In this document: piece after piece, positions 1 to 9,191 of the stretch
How the letters are laid out: the number at the start of each line of letters is the position of its first letter
How positions within the stretch are numbered: position 1 is the first letter of the stretch
Assembly (NCBI GenBank): GCA_964620915.1
Contig: CAZUKP010000001.1
Span: 62,001 to 126,000, forward strand
Direction of reading: 5' to 3'
DNA: 64,000 nt
Source of the DNA: Hyphomicrobium_A sp964620915
GTDB taxonomy: Bacteria; Pseudomonadota; Alphaproteobacteria; Rhizobiales; Hyphomicrobiaceae
Notes under the pieces: model-generated
The model's database searches: none
Told to the model about the DNA's origin: nothing
The model's input: only the letters and a program-made list of their open reading frames with translations
Made by a program: the position numbers and the translations under genes

Positions 1-883
1 CTTCGCCTGCAGGCTTGCTGAGGCCGATGGCGGAAAGAAACGTGTCTTCGCGAAAACCGAGCGCGTTCCACTGCGCTATCTGTTCGGCAGACGGTGCCTC
101 GACGCCATCATAGAATCCCGGAATCGTGACGCGCCCCATCTTATCGTGCATCTGCCCCAGAGTATTGACGAGCACGCGGATAGGGTTGGCCGCGGGTCCA
201 CCGTACATTCCCGAATGCAGGTCGCGTGACGGCCCGGTGATCTCCACCTCGATGGAGGCGAGCCCCCGCAGCATCGTCGTAATCGCCGGTGTGTCCTTGT
301 CCCATTGGCCGGTGTCGCACACGAGGACGAGGTCGGCGCGCAGCTCATCGCCATGCTCGGCCAGAAACGCCGGCAAGGAGGGCGAGCCGCATTCTTCTTC
401 GCCTTCGAAGAGGACCGACACCGCGACGGGCATTGCACCTGCGACGTCCTTCCAAGCCCGCGCGGCGGCCAGGAACGTCATCAGCTGACCCTTGTTGTCT
501 TCTGCGCCACGCGCCACGATCACCTGTCCATTGACGGGGTCGGTCTCGATGTGCGGGTCGAACGGGGCCGACGTCCACAAATCGATTGGGTCGGGCGGCT
601 GCACATCATAGTGACCGTAAAAGAGAACGTGCGGCATGCCCTCGGGGATCGCTGTCCGATCGTGGGCCACAACCATCGGGTGGCCGGTCGTCGCGACCAC
701 GCGCGCTTCGAACCCAATGTCGCGCAGCTCATTGACGCACCATTCGGCTGCGGCGAGGCACTCATCTTTGTAAGCGGGATCCGTGGAGATGCTCTCAATG
801 CGCAACAGCTCGAAGAGCTTGGCAAGGTCTACATCGCTCGTATCATCGAGTTTCGCCAAAACTCGGCTGAGGTGTTCGGTCAT
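1..883 (-). CDS. M20 family metallopeptidase (dipeptidase-like), 3' end cut off
   Basis: Reading leftward from ATG at 883, the protein begins MTEHLSRVLAKLDD and stays open to the window edge, so about 294 residues are visible. The metal-binding core of the M20 zinc exopeptidases is present: FYGHYDVQP (metal-binding His, then the Asp that clamps the catalytic water) and ARGAEDNKGQ (bridging Asp). The visible end, ending IGLSKPAGE, matches the part that precedes the lid domain in ArgE/DapE/carnosinase-like dipeptidases. A GGGAG stretch lies about 10 bases upstream of the start. It is divergent from ppdK. The family is sure; the substrate (dipeptide or acylated amino acid) cannot be told. Confidence 0.88.
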   Translation of the reverse strand, partial: MTEHLSRVLAKLDDTSDVDLAKLFELLRIESISTDPAYKDECLAAAEWCVNELRDIGFEARVVATTGHPMVVAHDRTAIPEGMPHVLFYGHYDVQPPDPIDLWTSAPFDPHIETDPVNGQVIVARGAEDNKGQLMTFLAAARAWKDVAGAMPVAVSVLFEGEEECGSPSLPAFLAEHGDELRADLVLVCDTGQWDKDTPAITTMLRGLASIEVEITGPSRDLHSGMYGGPAANPIRVLVNTLGQMHDKMGRVTIPGFYDGVEAPSAEQIAQWNALGFREDTFLSAIGLSKPAGE

Positions 884-1084
884 TGCGTTTCAGCTCCCGT
901 GCGGCCACACACTGAGCGAAGCGGCCTCTCGCGTCAAAGGTCGAGGGGCCATATTTTTTCCGGCCAATAACGATTGTGGCTCGTGGATCGGCAACCCGTC
1001 TTTCGGGGCTGGGCGGGGGCTGCTATGGCAAAGGAGAGTGGCGAACGCCTCGCACAGGTCGGGCGCGTGCCATCACCTGGAGCA

Positions 1085-3811
1085 ATGAATATGGCAGAGC
1101 AGTCTGCAAGCGTGACACCCAAATGGGTCTATGTCTTTGCCGCCGATCGTGTGGACGGCAGAGCAGACATGAAAGACCTTCTAGGCGGAAAGGGTGCCAA
1201 CCTCGCCGAAATGGCCAGTCTCGGCCTTCCGGTGCCTCCGGGGTTCACCATCACCACGGAAGTCTGTCACGCCTACTTTGCCAACGGACGCAAGCTGCCA
1301 GACGGGCTAACGCCGGAGGTCGAGGCGGCACTGCAACTCATCGGCAACGAAGTCGACGCGACATTCGGTGATGTGGAGCGCCCGTTGCTCGTCTCCGTAC
1401 GTTCAGGCGGGCGCGCGTCGATGCCGGGAATGATGGATACCATTCTTAACCTCGGCCTCAACGACGAAACGGTGGAGGGGCTTGCCAAACGCTCCGGCGA
1501 CCGCCGTTTTGCCTATGACAGTTACCGTCGCTTCATCCAGATGTATTCCGACGTCGTTCTCGGCGTCGACCACGGTATCTTCGAAGACATTCTAGAGAAC
1601 TTCAAGAACCTCAATGGCTTCACGAACGACACTGAGCTCTCCGTCGAGGATTGGGGTGACATTATCGAGTCCTATAAGGCCGCCGTGACGGACCAACTCG
1701 GCAAACCCTTTCCGCAGGATACCGGCGAGCAGCTCTACGGCGCGATCGCCGCGGTCTTTGGCTCCTGGCAGAACGCGCGTGCCATCACCTATCGCCACCT
1801 CCACGACATTCCTGATGACTGGGGTACGGCGGTCAATGTTCAAGCGATGGTGTTTGGTAACCAAGGTGACAGCTCGGCCACCGGCGTGGCCTTCACGCGT
1901 AATCCGTCCACCGGCGAAAACGAGATCTATGGCGAATTTCTCTTAAACGCACAGGGCGAAGATGTCGTTGCCGGAATTCGAACGCCTCAACCCCTCACCG
2001 AGAAAGCGCGGCGTCTTGCAAAAGAAGAAAACCCCTCTCTTCAAGCATTGATGCCCGAACTCTTTGCTGAGCTTTCCGCCGTCTTCAAGAAGCTCGAGGC
2101 GCGTTATCGCGACATGCAGGATGTTGAGTTCACGATTGAGAACAGCAAGCTCTGGATCCTTCAAACGCGCACGGGCAAACGTACCGCGGAAGCCTCGCTG
2201 CGGATTGCCGTCGATCTCGCCCAAGAGGGCCTGATCAGTAAGCGGGACGCCGTGATGCGCGTTGTTCCGGCGAGCCTGGAACAGTTGATGCACCCGACCA
2301 TCGATCCCGGCGCGAAAAAAGAAGTCATAGCGACGGGGCTACCGGCCTCTCCGGGTGCAGCAGCGGGCGAGATTGTCTTTACCGCTGAAGACGCGGAAAC
2401 CGAGCGGTCGCGCGGCCGCGAGGTGATCCTCGTGCGCTTGGAGACGAGTCCGGAGGACATCCACGGCATGCATGCGGCCTCTGGAATCTTGACAGTGCGC
2501 GGCGGCATGACGAGCCATGCTGCGGTCGTGGCGCGCGGCATGGGGCGTCCTTGTGTCTCCGGTGCGGGAATCCTTCGCATCGACGAGGAGGCCGGCACGC
2601 TTCGCGCGGGCCGGCACGTTCTCAACAAGGGTGACTTGATCACGATTGACGGTGGCACCGGCCAGGTCATCACCGGCCGTGCCAAGATGCGGCAGCCGGA
2701 GCTCTCCGGCGCCTTCGCGACACTCATCAGTTGGGCGGACAAAGAGCGTCGCCTGCACGTACGTGCGAATGCAGATACGCCCCGCGACGCCCGGCTGGCG
2801 CGCGGATTTGGCGCCGAAGGCATTGGGTTGTGCCGCACTGAGCACATGTTCTTTGATCAAGAGCGCATTCTTGCCGTCCGGGAGATGATTCTTGCTGACG
2901 AGGAGGCCGACCGGCGCCGCGCGTTGGAGAAGATCCTTCCCATGCAGCGCGCCGACTTTGAGCAACTGTTCGAGGCGATGGCGGGGTTGCCGGTAACCAT
3001 CCGCCTATTGGATCCGCCGCTCCATGAATTCCTGCCCAAGGAGCCCAGAGACCTCGCTGGCGTCGCAAGGGACCTGGGCGTTCCGCTTGAAAAATTAAGA
3101 GCGCGCGTCAACGACCTGTCGGAGTTCAATCCGATGTTGGGCTTCCGTGGTTGCCGTTTGGCAATTCGCTTTCCCGAGATTGCGGAGATGCAAGCTCGCG
3201 CGATCTTTGAAGCCGCCGCCAAAGTCGGTCAGAAAAGCGGTGTTGCCGTCAAGGTCGAGGTGATGGTTCCACTTGTCGCCTATCGCCGTGAATTCGACAT
3301 CGTGAGGGACATCGTTCTCAAGGCGGCACGGGCCATTGAAGCGGAATCGGGTGCCAAGCTCGACTATCAGATTGGGACGATGATTGAGCTACCCCGTGCA
3401 GCGTTGCGCGGCGAGGAGCTCGCTGCAGGCGATGATGGGGCCGCCTTCTTTTCCTTCGGCACGAATGACCTCACGCAGACGAGCCTCGGCCTAAGCCGCG
3501 ACGACGCAGCGCCTATTTTGGAGGCTTACGTCAAGACGGGTGTGTTCAAGGTCGACCCCTTCGTTTCACTCGACGTCTCAGGCGTTGGTGAACTTGTGCG
3601 TATCGGAACCGAACGCGGCCGCGCGGCGAACCCCGCCCTCAAGGTCGGAATCTGCGGTGAGCACGGTGGCGAGGCGCGTTCGGTGGCGTTCTTTGATGCG
3701 ATTGGGCTCGACTATGTATCTTGCTCGCCGTTCCGGGTGCCGATTGCACGGCTTGCGGCCGCCCAGGCGGCGATCGGCGGCAAGACCGATGGTCAAACCG
3801 CGACGGACTAG
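1085..3811 (+). CDS. ppdK: pyruvate, phosphate dikinase
   Basis: About 908 residues, normal for the family. It interconverts pyruvate + ATP + phosphate with phosphoenolpyruvate + AMP + diphosphate in the cytoplasm. The N-terminal ATP-grasp nucleotide domain starts with LLGGKGANLAEM. The swivelling phosphohistidine domain has GGMTSHAAVVARG, with His478 the expected phosphocarrier. The C-terminal PEP/pyruvate barrel has GTNDLTQ, ICGEHGG and the acid/base Cys880 in SCSPFRVP. The frame is open upstream to 974, but ATG 1085 is preceded by GGAG at good spacing and gives the usual N-terminus. In alphaproteobacteria this enzyme often serves gluconeogenesis; that role is inferred. Confidence 0.96.
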   Translation: MNMAEQSASVTPKWVYVFAADRVDGRADMKDLLGGKGANLAEMASLGLPVPPGFTITTEVCHAYFANGRKLPDGLTPEVEAALQLIGNEVDATFGDVERPLLVSVRSGGRASMPGMMDTILNLGLNDETVEGLAKRSGDRRFAYDSYRRFIQMYSDVVLGVDHGIFEDILENFKNLNGFTNDTELSVEDWGDIIESYKAAVTDQLGKPFPQDTGEQLYGAIAAVFGSWQNARAITYRHLHDIPDDWGTAVNVQAMVFGNQGDSSATGVAFTRNPSTGENEIYGEFLLNAQGEDVVAGIRTPQPLTEKARRLAKEENPSLQALMPELFAELSAVFKKLEARYRDMQDVEFTIENSKLWILQTRTGKRTAEASLRIAVDLAQEGLISKRDAVMRVVPASLEQLMHPTIDPGAKKEVIATGLPASPGAAAGEIVFTAEDAETERSRGREVILVRLETSPEDIHGMHAASGILTVRGGMTSHAAVVARGMGRPCVSGAGILRIDEEAGTLRAGRHVLNKGDLITIDGGTGQVITGRAKMRQPELSGAFATLISWADKERRLHVRANADTPRDARLARGFGAEGIGLCRTEHMFFDQERILAVREMILADEEADRRRALEKILPMQRADFEQLFEAMAGLPVTIRLLDPPLHEFLPKEPRDLAGVARDLGVPLEKLRARVNDLSEFNPMLGFRGCRLAIRFPEIAEMQARAIFEAAAKVGQKSGVAVKVEVMVPLVAYRREFDIVRDIVLKAARAIEAESGAKLDYQIGTMIELPRAALRGEELAAGDDGAAFFSFGTNDLTQTSLGLSRDDAAPILEAYVKTGVFKVDPFVSLDVSGVGELVRIGTERGRAANPALKVGICGEHGGEARSVAFFDAIGLDYVSCSPFRVPIARLAAAQAAIGGKTDGQTATD

Positions 3812-3845
3812 AGCGAGATGCTATTGGGTCTGTGGGCGGGCGCTA

Positions 3846-4076
3846 CTACCACCAGCCGCCGTGCTGGCGATCCTGCTCGTCGAGCGTCGGCTGGCGCGGA
3901 CGCTTGCCTTGATAGCGCGGCATCATCAGCAGGAACAGAACGAGCGGCGGTATGATGAAGCACCATGCGATCCAGAAGGAATAATCGCGGTTTTTGACGC
4001 CCGCGAGCAGGCCCCCGATCGCCGCCGATCCGATCGCAACAAGGCCCCAGATGACGACAGCTTGCATGAAGTCCAT
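3846..4076 (-). CDS. small two-helix membrane protein
   Basis: A 76-residue protein, MDFMQAVVIWGLVAIG..., with two hydrophobic segments (about residues 6-24 and 33-52) and a polar Arg/Gln-rich tail ending HGGWW. The strand, the clean hydrophobic pattern and an AGGA about 10 bases upstream support a real gene. It lies downstream of nadC on the same strand (107-base gap) and converges on ppdK. I do not recognise a family. A link with NAD biosynthesis would rest on position only. Confidence 0.65.
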   Translation of the reverse strand: MDFMQAVVIWGLVAIGSAAIGGLLAGVKNRDYSFWIAWCFIIPPLVLFLLMMPRYQGKRPRQPTLDEQDRQHGGWW

Positions 4077-4183
4077 GGGGCAATCCTATTCGGGGTGAAC
4101 AACGAGCTGGGGTCGCTTGGTTCGCTGAAAGACCGCAGCGGTTCGTATTCCGCAGCCTCCATTGCGCGGCAAGTGTGGCAGAA

Positions 4184-5068
4184 TCAAGCGCTCTTGTCTT
4201 TGGCCGTCGGCTCAAAATCGAGCCCGATATCGAGGACAGGGGCGGAGTGCGTCAACGCGCCGACGGAAATCATATCTACGCCTGTTTCCGCAATCGCGCG
4301 CACGGTATCGAGGTTAACTCCTCCCGACGCCTCCAGAAGCGCCTTGCCGTGGGCTTTCTCAACAGCCGTCTTGAGCATCGCGACGGACATGTTGTCGAGC
4401 AGGATAGCGTCCGGCTCATAGGCGAGTGCCTCATCAAGCTCTTCAAGCGATGTGACCTCTACCTCGATCTTGACCATGTGGCTTGCATGCGCGCGCGCCT
4501 GCGCGAGTGCCCGGCCCACGCCGCCTGCGGCAACGATGTGGTTGTCCTTGATGAGAATTGCATCAAACAGACCTTGACGATGATTGAAGCCGCCGCCGGC
4601 CCGAACGGCGTACTTCTCAAGAGCGCGCAGGCCCGGCGTCGTCTTGCGTGTGTCGACGATCTTGGCGCGCGTGCCCTTGACCTTGTCGACATAAGCGCGG
4701 GTCAGCGTTGCGATGCCGCTTAGGTGGCCAAGAAAGTTGAGTGCCGTACGCTCGGCGGTCAGGAGTGCGCGGGCGCTCCCATCAACATGTGCAATAACGC
4801 CGCCGGGGGCGACCGAGCCACCGTCAGGTATGGCGATATCGAAATCGACCTCCGGGCCGAGCATCTGGAATGCTGCGTCCGCCAATTGCAGGCCGGCGAC
4901 GACTCCGGCTTTTCGCGCAGCGATAACGCCGGACGCGCGCGCCTGCGCTGGCACCGTCGCATTGGTGGTGAGATCTCCGGCACCGCCCAGATCCTCTGCG
5001 AGGGCGTCGGCCACGATTTGTTCGACGAGAAGATCGGGCAAGCACATTTCAAATCGTTCAGTGCTCAA
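4184..5068 (-). CDS. nadC: quinolinate phosphoribosyltransferase (carboxylating)
   Basis: 294 residues. It converts quinolinate + PRPP to nicotinate mononucleotide, CO2 and diphosphate, the third step of de novo NAD synthesis. Family hallmarks: EDLGGAGDLTT near the N-terminus, ERTALNFLGHLSGIAT, the substrate-binding KIVDTRKTTPGLR, and KDNHI followed by the EVEV and LLDNM strands of the alpha/beta barrel. The start overlaps the end of nadB by 4 bases, so translation is probably coupled. It is the last recognised gene of the nadA-nadB-nadC operon. Confidence 0.95.
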   Translation of the reverse strand: MSTERFEMCLPDLLVEQIVADALAEDLGGAGDLTTNATVPAQARASGVIAARKAGVVAGLQLADAAFQMLGPEVDFDIAIPDGGSVAPGGVIAHVDGSARALLTAERTALNFLGHLSGIATLTRAYVDKVKGTRAKIVDTRKTTPGLRALEKYAVRAGGGFNHRQGLFDAILIKDNHIVAAGGVGRALAQARAHASHMVKIEVEVTSLEELDEALAYEPDAILLDNMSVAMLKTAVEKAHGKALLEASGGVNLDTVRAIAETGVDMISVGALTHSAPVLDIGLDFEPTAKDKSA

Positions 5069-6750
5069 GGGTGTGCTCCCACTTGGTGCGCCGTTTCAAG
5101 CGAACCACGCCGTGCGTCAATGTCATTGAGATCTGTGAGGGTGAGGAAGCTTCGAGCTGCCAGAGAAGGCTTCGCGTCGGGGAAATCGTTGCGGTAATGC
5201 GCTCCGCGGCTTTCCTCCCTCAACAACGCCGCGCCAGCAACAAAGCGAGCCGCAAGCGCCATGTTGGAGAGGACGCGATCGCTGTCAGCCTCACGCTCGA
5301 TCTTCGCAAACGTCTTTATCGCATCCGCTAGTCCGGCCGCGTTACGTACGACGCCAACATGTCTGGTCATTGTCGTACGCAGTTTAGCAAGTGCCGCAGC
5401 GCGCCCAGTTGTTGGCTCGTTGCGGTCAGTCTCGCCGACCCGCGTCAGAGTAACGGTTGGCGTCCGGCGCCCATTTCGATCGAGGCTGCGAATCTCGTCT
5501 GCAATCCGCGCCCCGAATACGATCGCTTCCAACAATGAGTTCGACGCAAGCCGATTTGCGCCATGCAGACCAGTTGAGGTTACCTCACCCACGGCCCAGA
5601 GCCCGGGTGTGCTCGTGCGCCCCCTCTCGTCGGTTGCAATGCCGCCCATGTAATAATGGGCAGCGGGCGCGATGGGGATTAGAGCGTGTACCGGGTCGAT
5701 GCCGGCAGCGCGACAAAGCGCATAGACGGTCGGGAAAGCTTCTGGGAACGCTTCGCCGATGCCTGTGCGACAGTCGAGGAAGGCGCCGCGACCAGCGGTA
5801 ATCTCGTCAAAAACCGCACGGGCCACAATATCGCGCGGGGCAAGTTCAGCGCGCGGGTCGATTTTCGTCATGAACCGCTCGCCATTTGCATTGACGAGAA
5901 TGGCGCCTTCGCCGCGCAGAGCCTCCGAAGCCAGCGGTGCTGGATCCTTGCCAACGTCGATCGCGGTGGGATGAAACTGCACGAACTCGGCATCGCCGAT
6001 CACGGCTCCGGCGCGCGCTGCCATGGCGATCGCTTCGCCGCGCGCGTAGGCGGGGTTTGTCGTCACGGCATACAGGGCACCGATGCCACCCGTCGCCAAC
6101 ACGACCGCGCATGCCGGGACAAACTCAAACGCGCCATTGCCCCGCACACCGGTACGTACGAGGCGCACGCCTTCTATGCGACCGTCTGCAACAATAAGAT
6201 CGTCGGCTTCGTACCCTTCCAGCACACGAATCGAGGGGGTCTCGCGAACCCGCTTAATGAGGGTTTGCATGATGCTCGCACCCGTGCGGTCACCCGAAAC
6301 GTGCACAATCCGGCGCTTGGAGTGGGCCGCTTCCTTGCCGAGAAGAAACCGCCCCTTGTCGTCGCGGTCGAAGGGCACGCCGTAGGCCGCGAGATCTTCG
6401 ATGCGTGCTGGCCCCTCCTCGGCGACAAAGCGCGCAACATGTTCATCGACGATGCCCGCACCGGCCGCAATCGTATCGGCTGCATGCGCGGCCGGGCTAT
6501 CGTCTGGCCCCACGGCTGCCGCGATCCCGGCCTGCGCCCAACCGCTTGAAGCGCCCTTGCCCAGAGGGGCCGCGGCCAGCACGGTAACGTGCATCGGCGC
6601 AAGCTTCAGCGCCGTGAAGAGGCCGGCAAGGCCTCCTCCAATAATTACGACATCGCCGTGCGCGCCGAGCTTGTCTTGCGCAGCCGCGCGGAATTTAGTG
6701 CGTCTCGGGGACTCGGCGGGCGCTCTCATCAAGGCATCAGTTGTGAACAT
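5065..6750 (-). CDS. nadB: L-aspartate oxidase
   Basis: 561 residues. An FAD enzyme that oxidises L-aspartate to iminoaspartate, the substrate of NadA. The dinucleotide-binding motif VVIIGGGLAGLFTAL follows about 35 extra N-terminal residues. Then come GASSGWAQAGIAAA (FAD binding), QFHPTAI and EALRGEGA of the succinate dehydrogenase/fumarate reductase flavoprotein superfamily, and AAHYYMGGI with GLWAVGEV near the C-terminal part. It overlaps nadA by 14 bases and nadC by 4 bases, so the three genes are one translationally coupled operon. Confidence 0.95.
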   Translation of the reverse strand: MFTTDALMRAPAESPRRTKFRAAAQDKLGAHGDVVIIGGGLAGLFTALKLAPMHVTVLAAAPLGKGASSGWAQAGIAAAVGPDDSPAAHAADTIAAGAGIVDEHVARFVAEEGPARIEDLAAYGVPFDRDDKGRFLLGKEAAHSKRRIVHVSGDRTGASIMQTLIKRVRETPSIRVLEGYEADDLIVADGRIEGVRLVRTGVRGNGAFEFVPACAVVLATGGIGALYAVTTNPAYARGEAIAMAARAGAVIGDAEFVQFHPTAIDVGKDPAPLASEALRGEGAILVNANGERFMTKIDPRAELAPRDIVARAVFDEITAGRGAFLDCRTGIGEAFPEAFPTVYALCRAAGIDPVHALIPIAPAAHYYMGGIATDERGRTSTPGLWAVGEVTSTGLHGANRLASNSLLEAIVFGARIADEIRSLDRNGRRTPTVTLTRVGETDRNEPTTGRAAALAKLRTTMTRHVGVVRNAAGLADAIKTFAKIEREADSDRVLSNMALAARFVAGAALLREESRGAHYRNDFPDAKPSLAARSFLTLTDLNDIDARRGSLETAHQVGAHP

Positions 6751-7807
6751 TCAACATGCGCTCGACGGCGCGGCGTGCCTTCTTGGCAATCGCGGGGTCG
6801 ATGGTGACCTCGTGCTGCATGTCGGTCAGCGCCGTGTAGATGTTCTCAAGACTGATGCGCTTCATGTGCGGGCACAGATTGCACGGCCGGATAAACTCGA
6901 CATCGGGCGCCTCAACGGCGACGTTCGACGCCATCGAGCATTCCGTAATCAGCGCGACCTTCTTGGGTTGATTGGTCTTCACCCACTTGATCATCGCCGA
7001 CGTCGAGCCGGTGAAGTCGGCAACGTCCAGCACGTCCGGCGGGCATTCGGGATGCGCGATGATCTTCGTGCCGGGATCGGTGGCACGGATTTCCGCGATC
7101 TCCTTGGCCGTGAAGCGTTCGTGCACCTCACAGTGACCCTTCCAGGCAATGATCTCCACGTCGGTCTTCGTCTGCACGTACTTGGACAGATACTCATCGG
7201 GAATGAGCAGCACGCGCGGCGCGCCCAGACTCTCGACAACCTTCACGGCGTTCGAGGACGTGCAGCAGATATCGCACTCTGCTTTCACCGCTGCCGAGGT
7301 ATTCACATAGGTGACGATGGGCACGCCAGGATACGTCTCGCGCAGCATGCGCACATCCTCGGGCGTGATCGAGGCCGCCAACGAGCACCCCGCTCTCATG
7401 TCGGGAATGAGCACCGTTTTGTCGGGGCTCAATAGTTTGGACGTCTCGGCCATGAAGTGCACGCCGGCTTGCACGATGACGTCGGCATCCGTACGCGCGG
7501 CCTCCTGGGCAAGCTGCAGGGAGTCCCCGCGGAAATCGCCCACGCAATGAAAGATCTCCGGCGTCATGTAGTTGTGCGCCAGGATAACGGCGTTGCGCTG
7601 TACCTTGAGTCCGTTGATTGCCTTGATGAGCGGCGCGTAGTGCGGCCATTCCATCGGCGTCACCACGTGTTTCACACGGGCGTAAAGCGGCTCCATCTCG
7701 CGCGCGAGTTCGAGTGTGAACTCCGGCACAGGCACGTTGACTCTCTTGGGGTTGACGCGCGCTGAAGCGCCACGGGCCTCGGGAGTGCGGGTCTCGATGT
7801 AGGTCAT
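6737..7807 (-). CDS. nadA: quinolinate synthase
   Basis: 356 residues. It condenses iminoaspartate with dihydroxyacetone phosphate to quinolinate and needs a [4Fe-4S] cluster. Visible marks: AVILAHNYMTPEI near residue 75, GVHFMAETSKLLSP, the repeated domain Cys in CDICCTSSNAV, HPECPPDV, and CNLCPHMKR near the C-terminus. The ATG at 7807 begins MTYIETRTPEARG. It is the first gene of nadABC. Two palindromes of the same type (7833-7851 and 7898-7916) lie just upstream, and the regulator gene that probably reads them is the next gene up. Confidence 0.95.
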   Translation of the reverse strand: MTYIETRTPEARGASARVNPKRVNVPVPEFTLELAREMEPLYARVKHVVTPMEWPHYAPLIKAINGLKVQRNAVILAHNYMTPEIFHCVGDFRGDSLQLAQEAARTDADVIVQAGVHFMAETSKLLSPDKTVLIPDMRAGCSLAASITPEDVRMLRETYPGVPIVTYVNTSAAVKAECDICCTSSNAVKVVESLGAPRVLLIPDEYLSKYVQTKTDVEIIAWKGHCEVHERFTAKEIAEIRATDPGTKIIAHPECPPDVLDVADFTGSTSAMIKWVKTNQPKKVALITECSMASNVAVEAPDVEFIRPCNLCPHMKRISLENIYTALTDMQHEVTIDPAIAKKARRAVERMLNVHN

Positions 7808-7832
7808 ATCGTGCTTGTTCCTTTGCGTTCGA

Positions 7833-7851
7833 TATACTCATCTTGAGTATA
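7833..7851. promoter_or_regulatory. proximal palindromic operator before nadA
   Basis: TATACTCATCTTGAGTATA: perfect 8-base arms around a TCT centre, 26 bases upstream of the nadA start. It shares the core CTCA-N3-TGAG with a second site at 7898-7916. From memory, NadQ (COG4111) regulators of Rhizobiales bind palindromes of this kind before nadABC; I could not check this. Confidence 0.75.
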
Positions 7852-7897
7852 AATAGACCACGAAACAAGCCGGCCAGCGGCCGGTTATCTTCTATAT

Positions 7898-7916
7898 AAT
7901 GCTCATTTTGAGCATT
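7898..7916. promoter_or_regulatory. distal palindromic operator before nadA
   Basis: AATGCTCATTTTGAGCATT: perfect 8-base arms around TTT, with the same CTCA-N3-TGAG core as 7833-7851. The two centres are 65 bases apart, about six helical turns, which would suit looping or cooperative binding around the nadA promoter. A GC hairpin (CCGGCC-AGC-GGCCGG, 7870-7884) sits between the two sites and may end transcripts of the regulator gene. Confidence 0.7.
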
Positions 7917-8016
7917 CCAAGCTGGATCTAATGATATGTTAACTGCGCCGCCTTGGCCACCAAATATTGCGGCGCGGCAGGTCGGATTTCGTCGCTGGGG
8001 CCGTCCAAGTGCGATG

Positions 8017-9066
8017 TTAGCCGCGGCCGGGCTTCACGCGTACGCCGGGCGCCGGGCGCTCCAGCAGAACCTCGCGACGGAACCGGTAGAGTTTTGCCGG
8101 CCGTCCGCCCGTGCGCATTTTCACTTGGCCCGTTGGCTCCACAAGACCCGCGCCCTCTACCAGACGGCGGAAGTTCTGCTTGTGCAGGTGGGGCCCGAGG
8201 ATCGCCTCCACCGTGCGCTGGAGCTCGAACAGCGTGAATTCTTCCGGCATCAACTCAAAGATCACCGGCCGGTACTTGATCTTGGCGCGCACGCGCCCCA
8301 TCGCCGTTGCAAGGACCCGGCGGTGATCGAAAAGCATGGGGGTGCCAAGCCGGGGACGCTCATCCCACACCCGCGCAGCCTCGCGCCCATCGCGCTTCGA
8401 TTCCTCGACCAACCCAGCCTCGTAGAGCAACTCATAGCGGTCGAGGACCTTCTCCTCGTCCCACGCCGCACCCTCAAATCCGAAGCAAATGCGCACGCGC
8501 TCTTGGCGGCTAATGGGGTGCGTCGGTGTTGGGCGCTGACCCGGCCGTGCGGCCCATTCGCGTAAGCGAGGTTCAATTGCGGTTTCCAGAATGGCGGGCC
8601 GCCCCGTGCGCCAGTCTTCCCACGGGAAGTAGTGATACCAGCTGCGCCAGGTGCCGCGGTCGGGTTTGAGCGTGCCTTTGGCCTGTGTCAGGGCCAGATA
8701 GCCAATCGACACCACGTGAGGCCCGACGTCTCCGGGCTCGGCATGCCGCCCGCGATCCCCGAACGTATAGAGCTGTTCGGCATACCCGAGTTCAAGCCCG
8801 GTCTGCTTCAGGACCCAAGCCCGCAATCCGATCTCGAACGTGCGATGCTCAATCGGTGAAAAAGTCCCGAAGGGCAGGCCGTCTGTTGCGCCGGCCACGT
8901 CAGGCTCCCCCTGAATGACAAGCACGACTGGTTCGCTGTCGGCCACGGCAACGATTGCGGCGTTCAAACCGATTTCGACGGCAGCCCGCTGCGTCGGGGA
9001 GGTCTGGCCCGGCGCTCGAGCGGATTGATAGGCCGCTGAGCGCTTCAGCTGAGTGGGCGAAGTCAT
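8017..9066 (-). CDS. nadQ: NAD biosynthesis regulator, degenerate NUDIX domain plus winged helix (NadQ/NrtR type)
   Basis: 349 residues. The N-terminal half is NUDIX-like, but the catalytic box is degraded: where hydrolases have REL-x-EE-x-GL, this has LRAWVLKQTGLEL, so it should sense a nucleotide rather than cleave it. The C-terminal 110 residues (from about KIKYRPVIFELMPEEFTLFELQR) have the winged-helix pattern seen in NrtR-type regulators, ending with GRPAKLYRF. It lies directly upstream of nadABC and the two operator palindromes. A repressor responding to an NAD-related ligand is inferred from family and context. The symbol is tentative. Confidence 0.8.
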   Translation of the reverse strand: MTSPTQLKRSAAYQSARAPGQTSPTQRAAVEIGLNAAIVAVADSEPVVLVIQGEPDVAGATDGLPFGTFSPIEHRTFEIGLRAWVLKQTGLELGYAEQLYTFGDRGRHAEPGDVGPHVVSIGYLALTQAKGTLKPDRGTWRSWYHYFPWEDWRTGRPAILETAIEPRLREWAARPGQRPTPTHPISRQERVRICFGFEGAAWDEEKVLDRYELLYEAGLVEESKRDGREAARVWDERPRLGTPMLFDHRRVLATAMGRVRAKIKYRPVIFELMPEEFTLFELQRTVEAILGPHLHKQNFRRLVEGAGLVEPTGQVKMRTGGRPAKLYRFRREVLLERPAPGVRVKPGRG

Positions 9067-9191
9067 AGAGTGGCTCCGATCGCTGCTATTCCCGCTTCGC
9101 TGATCGTTGAGCTAGAACCCGAACGTGGCGCTTTTCTGATTTCGGCGTGCTGAACCCTGGTTGGGCGTTGCAAAAACCTGAGGCGCCACCT

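Noticed and set aside
305..970. 221-residue open frame on the plus strand
   Set aside because: It lies antisense to the M20 peptidase, whose motifs are intact; composition has no family pattern.
2161..2847. 228-residue minus-strand frame within ppdK
   Set aside because: Ser/Arg/Pro-rich antisense frame in GC-rich DNA; ppdK motifs cover the same bases.
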